NCBI GenBank assembly: GCA_964564305.1
Contig: CAZMAM010000016.1
Coordinates: forward strand, 1-31,653
Origin: RGIG1959 sp964564305
Lineage (GTDB): Bacteria > Bacillota > Clostridia > Oscillospirales > Acutalibacteraceae
DNA length: 31,653 nt
Direction of reading: 5' to 3'
Position numbers and translations under genes: made by a program. Positions 8,169 to 15,296 of this stretch are shown piece by piece (position 1 is the stretch's first letter; every line of letters begins with the position of its first letter). The notes beneath the pieces were generated by a model. That model was not told where the DNA came from. It ran no database searches and was given only the letters and a program-made list of their open reading frames with translations.

Positions 8169-8265
8169 CGAAAACTCCCTTTCATCAGCCCTAATGCGCC
8201 GCCAAAGCCGTTTTGCGGTAATGCCCTTATTTCCTACAGGAATAGTCAGCTTTTTTACTCAAAAC

Positions 8266-8294
8266 AAGATACCATAAAGCGGCCGAAAATGCAA
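8266..8294 (-). promoter_or_regulatory. Promoter of the B6 kinase operon
   Basis: Minus strand: TTGCAT (8294-8289), 17-base spacer, TATCTT (8271-8266). The leader is about 90 bases. It diverges from the promoter at 8347-8355. I see no riboswitch in this leader. Confidence 0.6.
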
Positions 8295-8346
8295 GAATAA
8301 TTTTCACAGGAAGGTTACGAATTATTCAATTATTCGGGGAAAAAAG

Positions 8347-8355
8347 TGATATAAT
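8347..8355 (+). promoter_or_regulatory. Extended -10 promoter of the universal-stress-like gene
   Basis: TGA-TATAAT is a perfect extended -10 (TGnTATAAT). No good -35 is present at 17 bases (CAATTA). The start of transcription would fall near 8361, exactly where repeat element B begins, so the repeat would form the 5' end of the transcript. Confidence 0.55.
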
Positions 8356-8360
8356 ACATA

Positions 8361-8420
8361 GGCAACACCGCACAAAGACCGGCCGACGCTTGCTGCACGG
8401 CAATTTTTATGCGGATTGCC
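8361..8420 (+). repeat. 60-bp repeat element B with imperfect terminal inverted repeats
   Basis: Begins GGCAACACCGCA and ends TGCGGATTGCC. These arms pair as GGCAA/TTGCC and CCGCA/TGCGG with a small internal bulge, so the RNA would fold into one stem-loop. The first 19-20 bases recur at 4550-4568 (one mismatch) and 8925-8943. It could be a REP- or MITE-like relic or a structured leader. Confidence 0.5.
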
Positions 8421-8425
8421 TTAAT

Positions 8426-8453
8426 GCCGCGCCAAACAGCCAAACGGCGCGGC
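8426..8453 (+). other. Strong hairpin in the leader of the universal-stress-like gene
   Basis: GCCGCGCC and GGCGCGGC form a perfect 8-bp stem around a 12-base loop. No U-run follows, so it is not a classical terminator. With element B it gives two consecutive stem-loops in a leader of about 140 bases. Confidence 0.5.
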
Positions 8454-8499
8454 ACCGCCCTTGAAAACCTGAAATAACCGATAAGAGGGGGAAACACGA

Positions 8500-8946
8500 T
8501 TGGAAAATACCTGTGTGCTGGTCTGCGTGACCGATCAACTCAGCTGTGTGCGGCTAATCAAGAAGGGGCGCGAGCTTGCCGATGAACAGCAGGCAAAGCT
8601 GAAAGTCATTTCGGTACTTCCGCCGCAGGAGGTCAGCGCTCATACGGCGCAAACGCTTCAGGCGCTTTACAACATCGCCTGTTTACACCAAGCGGGAATG
8701 GAAATTTTATTTGACTCCGCGCCCGCTATCGCCGTGAGCGTATACGCAAGCCAAGTCAACGCCTGCGCGCTGGTGGCCGGCGCGCCCGATAACCAAAGCG
8801 GAGAATTCATTGAAATGCTGCACGCGCTCTGCCCGCAGATTCCGCTGACAGTGATGGAAAAACAGGGGCATTGCTTTGTGCTGATGCCAAAGAAACCGAA
8901 CGCCAAAAAAGAAAAATCTCAGGCATCACCGCACAAAGACCGGTGA
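8500..8946 (+). CDS. Universal-stress-protein-like alpha/beta protein
   Basis: 148 residues from a TTG start; GAGGGGG lies 9 bases upstream. The N-terminal strand VLVCVTDQLSCVRLIKKGRELA followed by LKVISVLPP resembles the USP-like domain of KdpD sensor kinases and small universal stress proteins, which fold as nucleotide-binding Rossmann-like domains. VNACALVAGAPDN (near 86-98) corresponds to the strand leading to the usual G-x2-G-x9-G(S/T) ATP loop, but that loop is not clearly conserved, so ATP binding is doubtful. The C-terminus is Lys-rich, and its last six codons are supplied by repeat copy C (8925-8943), so the original tail may have been altered. No partner gene is apparent. The function is unknown; a cytosolic stress or regulatory role is only family-level inference. 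Confidence 0.6.
   Translation: MENTCVLVCVTDQLSCVRLIKKGRELADEQQAKLKVISVLPPQEVSAHTAQTLQALYNIACLHQAGMEILFDSAPAIAVSVYASQVNACALVAGAPDNQSGEFIEMLHALCPQIPLTVMEKQGHCFVLMPKKPNAKKEKSQASPHKDR
8925..8943 (+). repeat. Dispersed short repeat, copy C
   Basis: CACCGCACAAAGACCGG (8927-8943) is identical to 8366-8382. It forms the last sense codons of the universal-stress-like gene, directly before the TGA at 8944-8946. Confidence 0.6.
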
Positions 8947-8968
8947 AACGCAAGCCGAATTTTAAACG

Positions 8969-9004
8969 CGCGCGCTTGCATTCGCGCGGTATTCGTGATA
9001 TAGT
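8969..9004 (+). promoter_or_regulatory. Promoter of the SGNH-hydrolase gene with palindrome around the -35
   Basis: TTGCAT (8976-8981), 17-base spacer ending in TGA, TATAGT (8999-9004): a -35 plus an extended -10. The -35 is flanked by an inverted repeat (CGCGCG at 8969-8974 and 8983-8988) that could be an operator. The leader is about 100 bases. Confidence 0.6.
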
Positions 9005-9114
9005 GGAGAGCAACCAAAGCGATGGCCTTGCACCAAGGCTGCCGGTTACGGCAGGAGATGCATTCACGCCGACAGATTTATTTTGGATGTTACTTTTAGA
9101 AAGAAGGATGCCGA

Positions 9115-10368
9115 ATGTCCTTTTTGAAACGCTTATTGGGCGTATGCCTTGCGGGCACCGTTCTCGCCGCGGGATTGGCCGGGTGCGGCCCGCAAAAAAA
9201 GATTTTGGACGGGGCCAAGCTGGTCACATTCGGGGACAGCCTGACGGCGCTGGGCTCCTGGCCGGTTTCCGTTGCCAAAGACAACAATATGCACCTCTTT
9301 AACGGCGGAAACGGCGGCAAAACTTCCGAACAGGCGCTGGATTTATTCGATCAGTATGTCGCCAACCGCGATCCGGATTTTGTGACCGTGAGTTTCGGGA
9401 TGAACGATCTCATTATGGAGGCGCCGAATGTCCCGCGGGTTTCCCCGGACGCTTATAAAGAAAACCTGCGCACCATCTGCGAAAAAATCATTGCGCTGGA
9501 CGCCACGCCGATATTGCTGACCGTAAGTTATCTGGATGTGGATAAATTCTGGACGGCTCAGGCGCAAAAGCAATCCGATTACAGCAAAGTGGGCACGCCC
9601 CTGGAATGGCTCGATCAATATAATGCCAAGGTTCGGGAACTGGCGAAAGAAACCGGGTACGATATGATCGATATCCGCGCCGCGTGCGACAATTACACCC
9701 CGCAGGAATTTCTTTCGGACGGCATTCACCTTTCGGATGTCGGCAACCGCGTGTACACACAGGTTATCGACGCGTATTTTGCCGAGCATTTTGCCCGGGA
9801 CAAAAAAGCGCCCGTCATCGAAAGCCTGGTAGATTACGAATCTTCCCCGGCGGAACCCGCGGTGAAAGATCTCATCTCTTATTCGCCCGCCGACTGGTAT
9901 CTGCCCGAGCCGGACACGATTGAAATGTCGGTGGACTCGGACGGCGCCATTCATATGGCCAACACCAACAACCGCTGGCCGGACGCCCACTACCTGATGG
10001 GAAAATCGTATAAAGTTCCGCTGGAAGGCAGCGAACTCGTCTACGATTTTTCCACCGGAAAAAATGTCAAAACCTCGATTATCCTCTTTTTCGGAGAAGC
10101 CACGCCGAACGCGTACACCGAAGGGCAGTACCTGGTCATCAATTCCGCTTTGAATGTGCCCACGGAGGACGGCTCCGGCGATATTCTTAACAATCAGGAC
10201 GTCAAAGGTTCCATTCCGCTGAAAAATCTCGGAATCCCCAAAGAATCCATCGACGAAAAGGGCAATGTCTTATTTTCCGGCGTAAAACTCTATGTGGCGG
10301 GCGCCGTAGGAGATGAAAATGTCTACCGCAAACTCGCCGTGAGCACCACCGGCGCGCCGGAAGAATAA
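9115..10368 (+). CDS. SGNH/GDSL-type hydrolase lipoprotein
   Basis: 417 residues; AAGGA lies 6-7 bases before the ATG. Residues 1-24 are a lipoprotein signal ending in the lipobox LAGC, so Cys24 would be lipidated and the enzyme held on the outer face of the membrane. The SGNH hydrolase domain (about 33-225) shows block I TFGDSLT with nucleophile Ser42, block II NGGNGGKTS, block III SFGMNDL with Asn97, and block V DGIHLSD with Asp202 and His205. All four catalytic blocks are intact. Such enzymes deacylate or deacetylate lipids, glycans or wall polymers. Residues ~230-417 are a beta-rich extension I do not recognise, possibly a binding module. The upstream position next to a glycan-export operon suggests O-deacetylation of an envelope polysaccharide, which is inference. 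It has its own promoter and a terminator at 10481-10519. Confidence 0.85.
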   Translation: MSFLKRLLGVCLAGTVLAAGLAGCGPQKKILDGAKLVTFGDSLTALGSWPVSVAKDNNMHLFNGGNGGKTSEQALDLFDQYVANRDPDFVTVSFGMNDLIMEAPNVPRVSPDAYKENLRTICEKIIALDATPILLTVSYLDVDKFWTAQAQKQSDYSKVGTPLEWLDQYNAKVRELAKETGYDMIDIRAACDNYTPQEFLSDGIHLSDVGNRVYTQVIDAYFAEHFARDKKAPVIESLVDYESSPAEPAVKDLISYSPADWYLPEPDTIEMSVDSDGAIHMANTNNRWPDAHYLMGKSYKVPLEGSELVYDFSTGKNVKTSIILFFGEATPNAYTEGQYLVINSALNVPTEDGSGDILNNQDVKGSIPLKNLGIPKESIDEKGNVLFSGVKLYVAGAVGDENVYRKLAVSTTGAPEE

Positions 10369-10480
10369 CCGGAGGTATAATTGGGAATATAGGGTGGCCG
10401 GCAGCTTTCGTCATTTTGCTAAAAACCGCTCTTTGTTTACCCTGCCGCAATCTTTGGCGGTACGGCCTGTATCCTGCTCG

Positions 10481-10519
10481 AAACGGGGAGAGGGAGGGTG
10501 TCTCCCCCTTCCCGTTTTT
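10481..10519 (+). terminator. Terminator after the SGNH hydrolase
   Basis: AACGGGGAGAGGGAG (10482-10496) pairs with CTCCCCCTTCCCGTT (10502-10516) except at two positions, with a 5-base loop and a T-run at 10515-10519. It lies about 110 bases after the stop codon. Confidence 0.7.
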
Positions 10520-10531
10520 ACGGGTCGGCGC

Positions 10532-10569
10532 CGCGCCCAAAGCCGGAAAAGCATTTTCCGCTTGGCGCG
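10532..10569. other. Long hairpin in the 10369-10646 intergenic stretch
   Basis: CGCGCC...GGCGCG outer arms with an inner GGAAAA-GCA-TTTTCC stem make a nearly continuous hairpin of about 38 bases. No T-run follows. I see no gene in 10369-10646; the frames across it lack ribosome sites. Confidence 0.4.
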
Positions 10570-10646
10570 AATGCGGCGGCAGGCAAAGCGATAACCTGTT
10601 TTGCGGCACATTTGGGGGATGGTTTGGGCTGCGGCGCCCGGTTACC

Positions 10647-10675
10647 TTGACATTTCGGCCCTTCTTCGCTATAAT
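10647..10675 (+). promoter_or_regulatory. Perfect consensus promoter of the glycan-export operon
   Basis: TTGACA (10647-10652), 17-base spacer, TATAAT (10670-10675). Transcription should start near 10682, which is downstream of the in-frame ATG at 10678. Confidence 0.88.
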
Positions 10676-10707
10676 CTATGCCGGAAAACGGATGGGAGGA
10701 ATTTCAT

Positions 10708-11538
10708 CTGAAAGCGCAAAATGTCGTGAATGAAAACAGCCATGCTTTTTGGGCGGACTTTAAGCGGTATCTGCCGCTGATTGCCAACCTGACGGTGCGG
10801 GATTTAAAAGTCAAATACCGAAGGTCTTTTCTGGGCATCGCGTGGAGCATTCTGAACCCGCTGCTGACCATGCTGGTGCTCACACAAGTATTCGGACTTT
10901 TGCTGAAAGTCCGGGTGGAGAATTTCCCGGTTTACTACATTGTCGGCGCCACTTTGTGGAATTTCTTTCTGGATGCCACCACCGGTTCCATGTATTCCGT
11001 CATCAACGCCGCCGCTTTAATTAAAAAAGTATACATTCCCAAATATGTTTTTCCGCTGGAAAAATGCCTGTTTTCTTTGGTGAATTTCGCTTTTTCCATG
11101 ATCGCCGTTGTGCTGGTGATGCTGTTTCAGCTGTTCCCCATCTCTCCCGCCGCGCTGCTGATGCCGGTTCCCGTGCTCTACTGTTTTGTATTTTCGGTGG
11201 GCATCAGCCTGACACTCTCCGCATTGGCGGTGTATTTTCGGGATATTCTGCACCTGTACAGCGTGCTGACCACCGTGTGGATGTACCTCACGCCGATTAT
11301 TTACCCCATTTCGCTGATTCGCGACAGCTCCAACGTGCTGTATACCGTTATTCAGTGCAACCCGATGACGCATTTTACGGAATACTTCCGCTCGGTGATG
11401 ATGTACGGCACCACCGGATACACTTCGCTTCCCGGGCTTTCCGAAAATTTGATTTGCCTCGCTTTTGCCGCGGGCTCGCTGCTGCTCGGCGCGTTGGTTT
11501 TTCACAAAACTCAGGATAAATTCATTTTGCATATCTAA
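10708..11538 (+). CDS. ABC-2 type polysaccharide export permease (Wzm/TagG-like)
   Basis: 276 residues from a probable CTG start at 10708, seven bases after GGGAGGA. The in-frame ATG at 10678 lies upstream of the predicted transcription start and has no ribosome site, and the GTG at 10726 is too far from GGGAGGA. The protein is an ABC-2 integral membrane permease with about six segments. The family motif LTVRDLKVKYRRSFLGIAWSILNP is at the N-terminus, VYIPKYVFPL near residue 110, and LTPIIYPISLI and NPMTHFTEYFRS in the second half. It would pair with the ATPase at 11759-12493 to export a lipid-linked polysaccharide or teichoic-acid-like polymer across the membrane. It is the first gene of the operon; 220 bases containing a terminator-like hairpin separate it from the ATPase. 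Confidence 0.88.
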   Translation: MKAQNVVNENSHAFWADFKRYLPLIANLTVRDLKVKYRRSFLGIAWSILNPLLTMLVLTQVFGLLLKVRVENFPVYYIVGATLWNFFLDATTGSMYSVINAAALIKKVYIPKYVFPLEKCLFSLVNFAFSMIAVVLVMLFQLFPISPAALLMPVPVLYCFVFSVGISLTLSALAVYFRDILHLYSVLTTVWMYLTPIIYPISLIRDSSNVLYTVIQCNPMTHFTEYFRSVMMYGTTGYTSLPGLSENLICLAFAAGSLLLGALVFHKTQDKFILHI

Positions 11539-11546
11539 AACGCCTC

Positions 11547-11600
11547 AAAAAAAGCCGGGCTTGCGCGCCATGCCTGCCCGGACGGCTTGCGCCTTTTTTT
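11547..11600 (+). terminator. Terminator-like hairpin between permease and ATPase
   Basis: CCGGGC (11555-11560) pairs with GCCCGG (11576-11581), and a seven-T run ends at 11600. The run is 12 bases past the stem, so this is weak and may be an attenuator rather than a stop. The remaining 11601-11743 holds no gene; I see no convincing second promoter. Confidence 0.4.
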
Positions 11601-11758
11601 GTAATTCAGGCGAAAATTCTCGCGAATACCCAAAGATTTCCCTGCGGTTTTTGTTGCCTCTGACGTAAAATCCGCTCATTCATCTGCACGACAATCTTTG
11701 CCTTAATTTTCAGAAAACCCAGAAAATATTCTATTCACCTGTCAGGGAGGCGGGACAT

Positions 11759-12493
11759 TTGCCGGAAGACAAACCCATTTCGCTTCGGAATATATCCATG
11801 CACTTTAATATGAACAAAGAACGGCTGGATTCGCTGAAGGAGTATTTTATCCGTTTAATGCAGCGCAAGCTGATGTTTGAGGATTTCACCGCATTGGAAG
11901 ACATCAGTTTTGATGTGGAGTGCGGCGATGTGTTCGGTATTGTGGGGCTGAACGGTTCCGGCAAAAGCACGCTGCTGAAAATTATTTCCGGCATATTAAA
12001 GCCCACCACCGGAACGGTTTCCACCCGGGGGACGATTGCCCCGCTCATTGAACTGGGCGCCGGGTTCGACATGGATCTCACAGCAAGAGAAAACATCTTC
12101 TTAAACGGTTCGGTATTGGGGTTTTCCAAAAAATTTATGCAGGAGCGGTTTGACGACATCGTGGAATTCAGCGAAATGCAGGATTTTCTGGATACGCCGA
12201 TGAAAAATTACTCTTCCGGTATGGTGGCGCGCATCGGGTTTGCCATTGCCACCATGACCACTCCGGATATCCTGATTGTGGATGAGATTTTAGCGGTCGG
12301 GGATTACAAATTTCAGGAAAAATGCGAAAAGCGCATTCACGATATTATGGACGGCAATACCACCGTTTTGATTGTCAGCCATTCTCTGGAGCAAATCGAG
12401 CGGCTGACCAAACACTGCCTGTGGCTGGAAAAAGGTCATCTCAAAATGATCGGCGATACCCAAGAAGTCTGCGACGCGTACAAGAGAGGTTAA
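11759..12493 (+). CDS. Polysaccharide export ABC ATPase (Wzt/TagH-like)
   Basis: 244 residues from a TTG start, with GGGAGGCGGG about 7 bases upstream. All ABC motifs are intact: Walker A GLNGSGKST (63-71), the Wzt/TagH-type Q-loop region APLIELGAGFD, signature NYSSGM, Walker B ILIVDEILAVGD and the switch histidine VSHS. The insertion FDMDLTARENIFLNG is typical of glycan-export ATPases (KpsT, Wzt, TagH). The protein stops soon after the nucleotide-binding domain, so it lacks the C-terminal carbohydrate-recognition domain of long Wzt proteins; length control or end-modification recognition would have to come from elsewhere. It powers the permease at 10708-11538 on the cytoplasmic face. The next gene starts 4 bases after the stop, indicating co-translation. 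Confidence 0.92.
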   Translation: MPEDKPISLRNISMHFNMNKERLDSLKEYFIRLMQRKLMFEDFTALEDISFDVECGDVFGIVGLNGSGKSTLLKIISGILKPTTGTVSTRGTIAPLIELGAGFDMDLTARENIFLNGSVLGFSKKFMQERFDDIVEFSEMQDFLDTPMKNYSSGMVARIGFAIATMTTPDILIVDEILAVGDYKFQEKCEKRIHDIMDGNTTVLIVSHSLEQIERLTKHCLWLEKGHLKMIGDTQEVCDAYKRG

Positions 12494-12497
12494 CCGC

Positions 12498-14582
12498 ATG
12501 AAGAGCAAATACGACAAGCCGGATCAGACAGTGGAAATTTCCGAAGAGGAATTATCGCGGCTGAGAGAAATCGAGCGGGCATACCGGGAACTGTGCGATG
12601 CCGGCAGCAGCGACGACCGGTTCCGCGTGATGCAGGAACATCAAGACCGTATCGCGGACAATCTACAGCGGACACTTGAGGAAACCACCGAAGAGCGGGA
12701 CACCTACATCACGGCATTTTTGGCCATGCGGCACTCGTTTTCGTGGCGAATCACCGCGCCTATTCGGGCGGTGAGCGATTTTCTGCAAAAGCACGTGCTG
12801 AAATACCGGTGCTTTTCCGTTATGGCCAAAGGACTTTCCTCGCTGTTTCACGTCGGGTTACGCGCCACATGGCAGAAAATGTCCATTCGGCGCCGAACCC
12901 GAAAATTGCTGCACAACCGCGCCAAAAAGACCCAGCTCACCAAAAAGCGTGCGGCTTACGAGAGCGAATTTCATTTTGCGCGGGACATCAAAATAAGCAT
13001 TGTATGCCCGCTGTACAACACACCGCAAAATTTTCTGAACGAAATGATTAAATCCGTGCGGGCGCAAACATACGCAGGCTGGGAACTCTGCCTTGCGGAC
13101 GGCAGCGACGGCGATCACGCCTATGTGGGCGAGACGGTGATGAAATACGCCGAGACCGACCCGCGCATCCGGTATCACAAACTTGAGCAAAACGGCGGCA
13201 TTTCCGAAAACACCAACGCCGCCATCGATCTGGCCACGGGGGAATATCTGGGGCTGCTGGATCACGACGATTTACTGCACCCTTCCGCTTTATTCGATGT
13301 GATGACGGTAATAAACGAACAGTACGCCGATTTTATTTATACGGACGAAAGCACGTTTAATAAAGTTCCGAAAGACGCGTATCTGCCCCATTATAAACCG
13401 GATTATGCCATCGATAACCTGCGCGCCAACAATTATATTTGCCATTTTTCCGTTTTCAGCCGGGAACTGATGGACAAATCGGGGCGGTTTTGCAGCGATT
13501 ACGACGGCAGCCAAGATTACGACATGATTCTGCGGCTGACCGAAAACGCCCGAAAGATTGTGCATATTCCGCGCATTCTGTATTTTTGGCGCGCGCACGA
13601 ACATTCCACGGCACAGGATATCGGGGCCAAGCCCTATGTCATCGATGCCGCGCACCGCGCCATTGAGGCGCACCTGAACCGCTGTCACATCGACGCCCGG
13701 GTGATAAACGCCGCGGTGCCCTCAACGTATCATATTATTTATCATGTGCGCGGAACGCCGAAGATTTCCATATTGATTCCCAATATGGATCACATCGATC
13801 TTTTGGATATGTGCCTGCAATCCATTTACCGCAAATCCACATACCCCAATTTCGAGATTGTGATTGTGGAAAACAACAGCCACGAAGACAAAACCTTCCG
13901 ATATTACAACCGAATTCAAAAAGAATACGACAATCTTCGCGTGGTCTACTGGACAAAAGAATTCAATTTTTCCGCCATCAACAATTTCGGAGCCGCTTAT
14001 TGCACCGGGGAATATCTGCTGCTGCTCAACAACGATATTGAAATTATCACCCCCGACTGGATGGAACAGATGCTGATGTACGCCGCCAGAGGAGATGTCG
14101 GCGCGGTAGGCGCCATGCTCTATTACCCGGACAACACCATTCAGCACGCGGGCGTCATTATCGGGCTGGGGGGCGTGGCCGGGCACGCGCACAAAAACCT
14201 GCCCCGAGGTTCCTTCGGGTATATGGGGCGCGCAGCATACGCGCAGAATTTCAGCGCGGTAACCGCCGCCTGCCTGTTGATGCCGCGCCATGTATTTGAC
14301 GAAATCGGCGGGCTGGACGAAGGGTATCAGGTGGCGTTTAACGATGTGGATATGTGCCTGCGCATTCGCGAAAAAGGGTATTTAATCGTCTTTACGCCTT
14401 ACGCGGAGGCGTATCACCACGAATCCAAAAGCCGGGGATTGGAAGACACGCCCGCCAAAATCCGCCGGTTCCAATCGGAAATCACCCGGTTTCAATCCCG
14501 TTGGGAAGATTTTCTGAAACGGGGCGACCCGTATTATAACGTCAACCTCACTTTAGAAGGGGAAGGATTTACCGAACGGTAG
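12498..14582 (+). CDS. Bifunctional glycosyltransferase with two GT2 domains
   Basis: 694 residues. Residues ~12-70 are a Glu/Arg-rich predicted coiled coil, followed by SFSWRITAPIRAV, a membrane-proximal motif common in clostridial polymer glycosyltransferases. The first GT-A/GT2 domain starts at KISIVCPLYNTP (near 164) and has the metal-binding LLDHDDLL with a YTDES strand. The second starts at KISILIPNMDH (near 418) and has LLLNNDIEI and FNDVDMCLRIREKGY. Both nucleotide-sugar sites look intact, so it could add two different or alternating sugars to a growing chain, as in rhamnan or O-antigen synthases. It lies 4 bases after the export ATPase, so it probably acts on the polymer exported by that transporter. 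The initiating and sugar-nucleotide genes are not in this window. The sugar is unknown. Confidence 0.88.
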   Translation: MKSKYDKPDQTVEISEEELSRLREIERAYRELCDAGSSDDRFRVMQEHQDRIADNLQRTLEETTEERDTYITAFLAMRHSFSWRITAPIRAVSDFLQKHVLKYRCFSVMAKGLSSLFHVGLRATWQKMSIRRRTRKLLHNRAKKTQLTKKRAAYESEFHFARDIKISIVCPLYNTPQNFLNEMIKSVRAQTYAGWELCLADGSDGDHAYVGETVMKYAETDPRIRYHKLEQNGGISENTNAAIDLATGEYLGLLDHDDLLHPSALFDVMTVINEQYADFIYTDESTFNKVPKDAYLPHYKPDYAIDNLRANNYICHFSVFSRELMDKSGRFCSDYDGSQDYDMILRLTENARKIVHIPRILYFWRAHEHSTAQDIGAKPYVIDAAHRAIEAHLNRCHIDARVINAAVPSTYHIIYHVRGTPKISILIPNMDHIDLLDMCLQSIYRKSTYPNFEIVIVENNSHEDKTFRYYNRIQKEYDNLRVVYWTKEFNFSAINNFGAAYCTGEYLLLLNNDIEIITPDWMEQMLMYAARGDVGAVGAMLYYPDNTIQHAGVIIGLGGVAGHAHKNLPRGSFGYMGRAAYAQNFSAVTAACLLMPRHVFDEIGGLDEGYQVAFNDVDMCLRIREKGYLIVFTPYAEAYHHESKSRGLEDTPAKIRRFQSEITRFQSRWEDFLKRGDPYYNVNLTLEGEGFTER

Positions 14583-14627
14583 GCGTACCCTTCGGCAAAC
14601 GGCCCAGGCGGTAGAAAGGGTATTACG

Positions 14628-15296
14628 ATGATTCGCATCTTACTGGTGGAGGACGACGCGCAAATCGTCGCGAATTTAACGGAATTTCTCACCAAAGAAA
14701 ATTTTTCCGTTCGCTCGGCTCGCGGGCAGAGTGAAGCGATGCGGGCGCTGGAACAGGAAACGGCCGATCTTATTTTGCTGGATGTTTCGCTCGCACAGGG
14801 AAACGGCTTTTCCGTTTGCCGGGAAATTAAGGCGGAATACGATTTGCCGGTTATCTTTCTGACCGCTTCCTCGGACGAGTACAGCACCGTCACCGGGTTT
14901 GAGGCGGGTGCGGACGATTACATCGCCAAGCCCTTTCGCCCCAGAGAACTGGTTTCCCGCATCAACAATGTCCTGAGGCGGGCGGGAAAAAACACGGTAA
15001 TCCGTTTGGGCGATGTGACGGTGGACACCGTAAAGGGAACTGCCAAAAAAGACGGCAAAGATCTGTATCTTTCCGCTTTGGAATACCGGCTGCTGCTGAC
15101 GCTGCTCAATAACCGGGGTGCCGTGCTCACCCGAACCAAGCTCTTGGAATCCATTTGGGACGTCGCGGGGGAATTTGTCAACGACAACACGCTGACGGTA
15201 TACATCAAGCGGCTGAGAGAAAAAATCGAGGACGACCCGCAGCATCCCGCGCTCATCAAAACGGTGCGGGGATTCGGTTATAAGGCGGAAGAATAA
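14628..15296 (+). CDS. OmpR/PhoB-family response regulator
   Basis: 222 residues; GAAAGGG precedes the ATG. The receiver domain (1-115) has the acidic pocket Glu8-Asp9-Asp10, phospho-acceptor Asp52 (LILLDVSL), Thr79 and Lys101 (YIAKPF). The winged-helix DNA-binding domain (about 128-222) ends with VNDNTLTVYIKRLREKIEDDP and TVRGFGYKAEE, standard for the family. It is 45 bases downstream of the glycosyltransferase with no terminator, and its stop codon overlaps the kinase start (TAATG). It is therefore probably transcribed with the glycan-export genes. The likely target is the promoter at 16368-16421, which carries phased CGTCAC repeats, ahead of the ABC transporter. Confidence 0.93.
   Translation: MIRILLVEDDAQIVANLTEFLTKENFSVRSARGQSEAMRALEQETADLILLDVSLAQGNGFSVCREIKAEYDLPVIFLTASSDEYSTVTGFEAGADDYIAKPFRPRELVSRINNVLRRAGKNTVIRLGDVTVDTVKGTAKKDGKDLYLSALEYRLLLTLLNNRGAVLTRTKLLESIWDVAGEFVNDNTLTVYIKRLREKIEDDPQHPALIKTVRGFGYKAEE

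Noticed and set aside
7250..8265. A riboswitch controlling the B6 operon
   Set aside because: The leader and the gap between kinase and ECF gene are short and show no conserved aptamer that I recognise.
10678..10680. ATG as the start of the export permease
   Set aside because: It lies between the -10 box and the predicted transcription start and has no ribosome binding site; CTG at 10708 does.
10416..10733. Open frames of 66-135 codons across the gap before the permease, both strands
   Set aside because: No ribosome sites, no family resemblance and overlap with a terminator hairpin and promoter; treated as noncoding.
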